A stretch of DNA of 64,000 bases, from positions 1-64,000 of the forward strand of contig JAYMGJ010000388.1 in the NCBI GenBank assembly GCA_037178675.1, in the 5' to 3' direction. This document shows, piece after piece, positions 58,331 to 64,000 of the stretch. Positions within the stretch are counted from its first letter, which is position 1, and every line of letters starts with the position of its first letter. This DNA is from Scleroderma bovista (Eukaryota > Basidiomycota > Agaricomycetes > Boletales > Sclerodermataceae). The notes under the pieces were generated by a model. It did not search any database. It was not told the origin of the DNA and saw nothing but the letters and a program-made list of their open reading frames with translations. The translations under genes and the position numbers were made by a program.

Positions 58331-59477
58331 ATCGAAATCAATGACGTAGAACAGTCTCGATTGCAGTGTCTTCATCGGTGAGGTCATAGCAAGCGGAATC
58401 ACAAGTAACTGCGGCCAACGATCAATATTGAAAAACAGAGGAGAAAAAAAACCTTGGGAGGATCCGTAACACGAGATATTCTACAGGGAAATCTACCGCA
58501 TAGTGCGCGTACCTCGATTGGTGCTCCGACCTTGACGACTTGCACTGTGGCCAGCTTGGTGAACTGTATGGGTGTAAATAGGCTGACCTTCGTCTGTTTT
58601 ACCTGACCGATTCCAACAGAAATGGGGAAGCGCGGTCCCTACTTGGATTTAGTTTTTGATTACTACATGCCAAAAACGGACTTGTTTTGGAAAATCTATG
58701 ACGTAGTCCTAGGAGATCAGTGCATGGCGCAGTTCAAGCTTGCAAGGTCGAACGGTACCAATTCCGATGATCCGCTAGTCGGTACAACAATTATTCTGCA
58801 CACATAGATGTGCTATCCTGTCTTAGTGCATCCTCGCGCACCATAACCCAGAGGCATATCATAAAAATTTGGATGAACTTCATGCTAGATGACGACGAGT
58901 AGGCGGCTGTTGTAAGCGAGGCATGTGACAAAGCACAGAGGAGGGAGATTCTCTTATCGAATGCCTCTTCATATAAACTGCTCTCTCCATCGTCTTCTTC
59001 AGGACGCCAACAAAGCTAAATATGCCCGTCCTGAGGGTCCTCACTTTGAGCGTTGTAAATACCATGCGTCAGTCCCCCCCGAAGATTGAGAGGTGGGTGC
59101 CGTACCTTCCAGTTGATGTGCATCAAGATGACCGTCGTAAAGATGGAACTTCTAAAGAACAAGTAAAACGCCGATGCTATTGTAAAAGCGACCTATGATA
59201 TCATACCTGGTGCCACAGATCCCAGCTTGGCAGTGGTCATGCCAATTGTAGGAATGACCGGCAATTTCGAAAACCAAGTAAGATCTTTTGGCCCACACTA
59301 ACGTATGGAAAGTGCATACTCAAGAGTGAAGGACCCGTATTAGACGGCCAGGACGACTCATCCGGGGTCCAAAATGCAATGAAATGTACGGCCGACTACG
59401 CTGTACAAAGCTCAGGCCAAATGAGACCCTTGGTCGTGTGACATCAGGTGACCAACGACGTCATCGATCCAGCCGAG
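58331..59477. other. Region with no defended gene, includes relic E
   Basis: About 1.1 kb. A 61-codon plus frame (58622-58807) and a minus-strand stretch that could read KLATVQVVKVGAPIE and, further on, CDSACYDLTDEDTAIE are open, but I could not join them in phase or find an ATG. They may be parts of one small minus-strand gene or chance. Confidence 0.35.
59205..59290 (-). repeat. Degenerate permease-exon relic E, direct copy of relic D
   Basis: Shares with relic D the string around cctggtgccaca and cagcttggcagtgg, then catgccaat, over roughly 85 bases with about 80% identity by eye. In one minus-strand frame it reads IGMTTAKLGSVAPG. D and E are more alike than either is to permeases A or C. 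Confidence 0.5.
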
Positions 59478-59483
59478 TATAAA
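59478..59483 (+). promoter_or_regulatory. TATA box of the Rtc3/SBDS-like gene
   Basis: TATAAA, 91 bases before the ATG at 59574 and followed by a C/A-rich leader, as in highly expressed fungal genes. Confidence 0.6.
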
Positions 59484-59573
59484 GAGACAACCACCAACAC
59501 CACAATCATCTGTTCCCTCGTTGCATATCTCAATTCCTCTCTCTGAAAGTTGTCATTTCATACCCACCCCACA

Positions 59574-60120
59574 ATGGCCAAGGCAGTCACCAAGGTTGTG
59601 TACAAACCAGACACGCAGTCAACGGACGAGTTCATCGCGATCGTAAACCCTGCAGAGGTATAGTGTTTTCCCATACCAAAAAGTTCTGATCGCTCATATC
59701 TCACTGTCTGCAGTATAAGAAGTGGAAGGAAGGAGGTGCGCTGCCACCATGCGATACACGCTGACGGCGTCACTGACGTGATTCTCGCAGACACCAGTAT
59801 ACCACTCGCACAGGTTGTCGACAGTACGCTCTTCCTTCTCGTCTGGAATCCCTTCCGCCTAATACCAACCCCACCTCGTATTGCCAGGCTTTGTGGTCTT
59901 CTTCTCCAATCAAGGTTCCCAGGGCATTCTCGGCCGTCCATCACGCCAACAGCTCGAAAACGTATTTGGCACGTCCAACGATATCGACGTGGTGACGAAA
60001 GTGTTGCAGGGGGGAAAGGATCAGCCTGGGAATGGGTTCACCACTGGTGTAACTGCGACGAACGCGAGCCGGACAAGTGCTGTGATTGATTACAAAGGGA
60101 ACAGCTTGACGGGCATCTGA
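59574..60120 (+). CDS. SBDS-domain protein, Rtc3-like
   Basis: Small protein of 123 residues from exons 59574-59657, 59714-59735, 59791-59823 and 59888-60120; the second and third exons are only 22 and 33 nt. The chain reads MAKAVTKVVYKPDTQSTDEF, VNPAEYKKWKEGDTSIPLAQ, VVDSFVVFFSNQGSQG, LGRPSRQQLENVFGTSND, IDVVTKVLQGGK. It matches the N-terminal SBDS fold in yeast Rtc3 (Yhr087w), which is a stand-alone domain linked to RNA metabolism and stress, not the full SBDS ribosome factor. The TATA box and C-rich leader suggest strong or inducible expression. Confidence 0.88.
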
Positions 60121-60246
60121 ACGTCAAAGGAAGCGTCTCTATTGTATTATTAAAACAACAACGCATGGACATTAATACTGTATAATTTCATCGTTGACCT
60201 GGTGGTTGTTCTGTCCAACACAGGGCGTCCTTTGGCCTGACTGGTA

Positions 60247-61952
60247 TCATGATCTTCCGGCCGTCTCCGCCCATTCCTTACTTCCCATCTGCACCAACCT
60301 CGAGCATGCACGCGCAAACGCAAAGATCTCTTCTTCGCCCGTAAACATTGCGCTTGCACCAACAATCTCGGGAGGAAGACCCTATATATAATTCATCAGC
60401 ACCAGAACGACGACTTACATATCCAGCAGAGTGGAGGCAGTGAGCATATACGCACTAAATCGTCCATCACGCTTCGCATATGGTCCGAGAGTTGTCCTTT
60501 GGCTGATTTCCCGTCGTCCGAGAAGATTTGGAAGATAGGTACTTCAGAGGAGACAAACAGCTTTGTCTTGGACTCATAGCACGCATCGACGAACGTGATG
60601 AATCGCCGGGCCTATCAACGAGTGCTGAGTAACAGGAGAGAAATATGAAGGACTAAGGCAGATATCATGCTCACCACGTCCTTCCGTCCGATATCCAGCT
60701 TTGGCACATCTGTGACGAAAATTGTGCCAAATACGCGCGTGATCTCAAGATAATCTGCGGCACTCAACGGCCGTGCACACAGCTCGTTAAACGTGAATCT
60801 AGCAACACGCAATGTAGAGAGTGGGACATGGATTGTGCGTCCGAATGTCGTGAGTGGACGGTTGGCCACAACTGGGTCAGCGAGAGGAGACGAAGAGGAG
60901 GAAGAGGACGGCGTTGTTAGCGAGTTGAAGAGTTTGTCGATTTCGGCTCTATTCTCGGGTGTGAGTGGGGAGTAGTAGACATGCGAAAGTGCACGGGGTA
61001 TGCGTCTATAGTCTGCGGTACGTTGGCCACATGGTCTAGATACACAAGACAAGGAGACCAACCTGTCCCGGAGTCTAGGTCCGTTACCTGGAAATGTGAC
61101 TTTAAAAGATCTATAGCGGGTATAAAACTCGACCTCTGTATCCCGTTCTTGTAAAGCTCATCTGGGTGTCGACTAAGGGAAACATATCTGATGAGGTGTA
61201 TCCTTCAAGCAACGATTGCAGGCTTACTTGCTCGTGATAACCATAACCACGCCATACTGCAACAGGTTCTCGAAAAGTCTCCTCAGTATCATGGCATCCG
61301 CAATGTCTGTTACTTGGAACTCGTCAAAGCAGAGCACATACGCCTCGCTCGCCAAGTCTCTCGCGACAGGCACGATGGGGTCTCCACCTGCACTCATTTC
61401 AGCCTTCGCTGCATGCACACGCTTATGGACGTCAATCATGAATGCATGGAAGTGCACGCGGCGTTTGCGTGTGATAGCGGGTGGAAGGGTGTCATAGAAT
61501 AGATCCATAAGCATCGTTTTCCCGGTCCCAACGTCTCCATAGAGGTACAGGCCCTTTGGTGCGGGGTATAGAGGGGCATCTGGTTCCGGAGAGGCGGTGC
61601 GGACGAAGATGCGGGAAAACAGGGAAGGTGCAGGTGCAGCGGAAGGGATCAGTGGAGGAGTGTATGAAAGGACATTATTATAGAATGACTGAAGGAGCTG
61701 GATTATGCGACGCTGGTGTGTGTCTGGGCGCAGTGATCCGTTGGATATGAGAGAGTCGTATCGCTGCAGCGGTGCATCGAAGTGAGCAATGGTGGGACGG
61801 GCAGTAGTGAGCAAACTCGATGTCGGCGTCGGCGAACCTACAATTGCTACTGATCCTGCGAGAGTCGACTGGCAGACTGCAGGGATTCGTCTGTGTGTGC
61901 GAGCATTTACTGTGACAATAGTCCTCTGCAGTCGACGCACCGCTGCCCTCAT
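60247..61952 (-). CDS. AFG1-like mitochondrial ATPase
   Basis: Mitochondrial inner-membrane AAA-type ATPase (Afg1/LACE1) involved in turnover of misfolded respiratory subunits. The N-terminus (MRAAVRRLQRTIVTVNARTH) is a clear presequence. Walker A is GLYLYGDVGTGKTMLMD, Walker B is VLCFDEFQVTD, with HFHAFMIDVHKRVHAAK between. After introns: RHPDELYKNGIQRSSFIPAI, DYRRIPRALSHVYYSPL, FGRTIHVPLSTLRVARFTFN, ELCARPLSAADYLEI, FVTDVPKLDIGRKDVARRFI, FVDACYESKTKLFVSSEVPI, and the end SRLVQMGSKEWAETAGRS. The ATG at 61952 is preferred over another in-frame ATG at 61982 because the latter would lie inside the UreF coding region. Those junctions I tested agree in phase. Confidence 0.93.
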
Positions 61953-61965
61953 GGCCGTAGGAGAA

Positions 61966-62863
61966 ATGGATGAGACATTCATCCTCTTGCTCCTCGCAGA
62001 CTCAAATCTGCCCACTGGCTCATTCGTCGCTTCGTCTGGTTTCGAGTCGCACACGACCCATGGATTTCTGTCGCTGGCACCAACAAAAACAGACGGAACA
62101 CTCGCATTCGTTCGCGACAGTCTGCACTCTTATGCCCACAGCGCCCTTGCGTTCACATCCGATGCCCATACCATCGTCGCCACACTCACACAGTCAGGTC
62201 AGGATACCCAGCAGGCACTTGCATCGCTCACCGCACTCGATGCGTTGTACGAATCCATGACAGTCAACCATGTCGCACGACGTGCATCCACTGCTCAGGG
62301 AACAGCACTCCTGACCCTCTACGCCAAGGCATTCTCTTCTACTAGATCATCTTCATCTACTGTGATTGTTACTCTGGTCGACCAGCTCAAACTCGCCGTC
62401 CGGCGTGGAGACACTCATGGCCATCTTCCTGTATGCTGGGGTGTCCTCACTGCAGCACTGGGTCTTTCTCTAGGTCCGTGTGTTGTCCTTACTCCTGTGC
62501 AGTCTATCATATCATTATCCTCCGATTTTAGGCCGTGCACAGCATCTGGCATTATTCCTTCATGCGCGTTCCATCCTCTCTGCGGCCGTGCGTTTGAACA
62601 CTATCGGACCATACCTTGCTCAGCAGATGTTACTGATGGACATACAACCGCTCGTCGATGGCTTAGTGACCGAGTGCTGCAATTTGCGATCAGGTCTCCA
62701 AGTGGGACTTGTGGCCTCCAGCAAACAAGATCAGAGAGAGACGGACTTGGATCTTGACCTAGATGAGGGAGGATACACAACTGGCCCTGCCTCGACATGG
62801 CCTTTGGGTGACATCCTTGCCATCAGACATGACCTGCAACATTCTCGGATATTCAACAGCTAG
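61966..62863 (+). CDS. ureF: Urease accessory protein UreF
   Basis: UreF works with UreD and UreG to load nickel into urease. Exons 61966-62473 and 62532-62863 give 279 residues: MDETFILLLLADSNLPTGSF, VASSGFESHTTHGFL, LTALDALYESMTVNHVARRA, STAQGTALLTLYAKAF, then GHLPVCWGVLTAALGLSLGR (completed by splicing), AQHLALFLHARSILSAAVRL, NTIGPYLAQQMLL and the end ILAIRHDLQHSRIFNS. All UreF landmarks are in place. An alternative in-frame ATG lies at 61951, which would overlap the AFG1 start codon on the other strand. Confidence 0.94.
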
Positions 62864-62917
62864 CTGATTCGTGGCGGTAGTCGTGGTCTTTTTGGATACT
62901 ACATTACACACATATCA

Positions 62918-63978
62918 TCACGCACCCCCAGCCAATGCCAGTCTTGACGCAGCCTCCGCCTGACCACGCACGAGGTTGGCAAGATACCCAACCATGACAC
63001 TGTCTTGTAGACTTGTGGCCCATCCGCCTTCCTCGTCAGGGACCGTACCCAAAACATTCCATAGATATCGACCCAGTGCGGGATCAGGTTCACTCGTACC
63101 ATTGAGGACACCTTGAACGTATGCGAGTACGCGCGAGAGAGCGGTAGAAGTGGAGATAAGAGCATCGTGCAGGGTTGCTAGTGGTGTGCTTGGAGTCGCA
63201 GTACCATTGGGGGACGATGCGGAGGACAGTAAGAGGTCGACTGGTAGTATTAAATGGAAATGGGATTCGGCATGAGGAAATGGGTAGACTTACGTCCCGC
63301 TCGTTCTGCATCATGGAAGCGTAGTTCACATGGAATGGGTACAAAAACACAGTTTTCTGCTTTTGGTGCAACACCTACTGGCGAGCTAGGGGTTGCAAGC
63401 CACGTTTCCGTCTCCACTTCGTCTACAAAGTAGAAACACTCACCTTACATATGCACGTACACCTGCACCGACGCCCTCTTCTGTCCCTGTATCCAGTGCG
63501 ACATGTACAGCTGGATACGGTGCGGTCTCCTGCTCATAGAAATTTTGTATGAGGGCCGAATATGTGCCCAGTCCATGCTGTCCTTGTCCCTGTGCGAGTC
63601 CCTGGATGACCTGTTTCTCTGCCCCTCCTGTTGCATACCAACCTACGATGTTGAGCTGTTCCTTACTCATATCCCCTCTTCCACGGATGAACATCTCGAA
63701 CATGGAACGGTGGTACTCCATGTCGACGGCCACCTGCTCCTCTGTCTCGGAGTGGAGGACCGCAAAGGCATGCGTGACGCTCACTGTCGATGGCGTCGGT
63801 CGTGATCCGAGAAGCGTCCCGATTACGCGGTGTTGCTGGTCTGTGCGACGGAGGTAGTGATCGAGGATGGAAAAGAGCGCAGTGGGGTGGATGGTCAGCG
63901 ATGTCGGGCGAGGTCTGATTGCAATTTCTCAGTGAATACATCCGTTGTGTGATTCCAGGACCTACGGTGTCGCTGCAT
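62918..63978 (-). CDS. Translation initiation factor eIF3 subunit F
   Basis: MPN-domain subunit of eIF3. A six-codon first exon (MQRHRR, from 63978) joins to TSLTIHPTALFSILDHYLRR, then DQQHRVIGTLLGSRPTPSTV, SVTHAFAVLHSETEEQVAVD, EYHRSMFEMFIRG, LNIVGWYATG, TYSALIQNFYEQETAPYPAV, HVALDTGTEEGVGAGVRAYV and, after more introns, CVFVPIPCELRFHDAERAG, TLHDALISTSTALSRVLAYV, YLANLVRGQAEAASRLALAG. The MPN fold lacks a full JAMM zinc motif, as expected for eIF3f. The first donor (gtcctg) is weak, so the N-terminal few residues are less sure. The gene is complete within the window. Confidence 0.92.
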
Positions 63979-64000
63979 GGTTTGCTTGCGATGTGTTTTG

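Noticed and set aside
58340..58600. Possible small secreted or pheromone-like peptide gene on the minus strand (KLATVQVVKVGAPIE ... CDSACYDLTDEDTAIE)
   Set aside because: The two pieces could not be joined in phase with acceptable splice sites and no ATG was found.
1..64000. CRISPR arrays, tRNA/rRNA genes, intact transposons or viral insertions
   Set aside because: No regularly spaced repeats, no recognisable tRNA or rRNA core sequence, and no transposase, reverse transcriptase, integrase or capsid motif seen on either strand; a covariance-model scan was not possible.

Overview
The window is nuclear DNA of a filamentous basidiomycete fungus, most likely an agaricomycete. Genes are dense, lie on both strands and are cut by many introns of about 45-65 nt with GTRNGT-type donors. 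The families are typically fungal: a VelB-type velvet regulator, a Kre6/Skn1 glucan-synthesis protein, GABA-permease-like transporters, Rtc3/SBDS, INO80F-like and Pex14. There is no operon logic and no sign of prokaryotic sequence. I rebuilt most gene models by hand by matching splice phases to family motifs, so exon boundaries are predictions.

Layout. 0-19 kb: a coiled-coil orphan (+), an M28/transferrin-receptor-like peptidase (-), Pex14 (+), a Kre6/Skn1 GH16 protein (-), a membrane SDR (+), a CASTOR-like ACT protein (-), a disordered orphan (-) and a PDP-type PP2C phosphatase (+). 19-34.7 kb: a USP36-like deubiquitinase (-), a C2H2 factor (-), prefoldin 2 (-) head-to-head with complex I subunit NDUFS8 (+), an INO80F-domain protein (-), complex I subunit NDUFA13/GRIM-19 (+), an HMG-box factor (+) and a GNAT acetyltransferase (-). 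35-49.4 kb: a PPR protein (+), VelB (-), an ArfGAP (+), methylcrotonyl-CoA carboxylase beta (+) and MLH3 (+). 49.5-60 kb: the most dynamic part, with an intact permease (-), a broken permease (+), a second intact permease (+), two short permease-like relics and an SDR between them. 59.5-64 kb: Rtc3/SBDS-like (+), AFG1-like ATPase (-), UreF (+) and eIF3f (-).

How the genes relate. Most are unlinked housekeeping genes. Mitochondrial functions are frequent (NDUFS8, NDUFA13, MCC beta, PDP phosphatase, AFG1, PPR). Several others touch nitrogen or amino-acid handling (permeases, MCC beta for leucine, UreF for urease, CASTOR-like ACT protein). Whether either grouping is more than chance cannot be told from one window.

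I found no CRISPR array, no recognisable tRNA or rRNA gene and no intact transposon. The best leads are the permease birth-and-decay array (49.5-59.3 kb), the almost overlapping AFG1/UreF starts, the CASTOR-like protein, two GC-AG introns and a gene-poor convergent gap of about 2.1 kb (26.5-28.6 kb).
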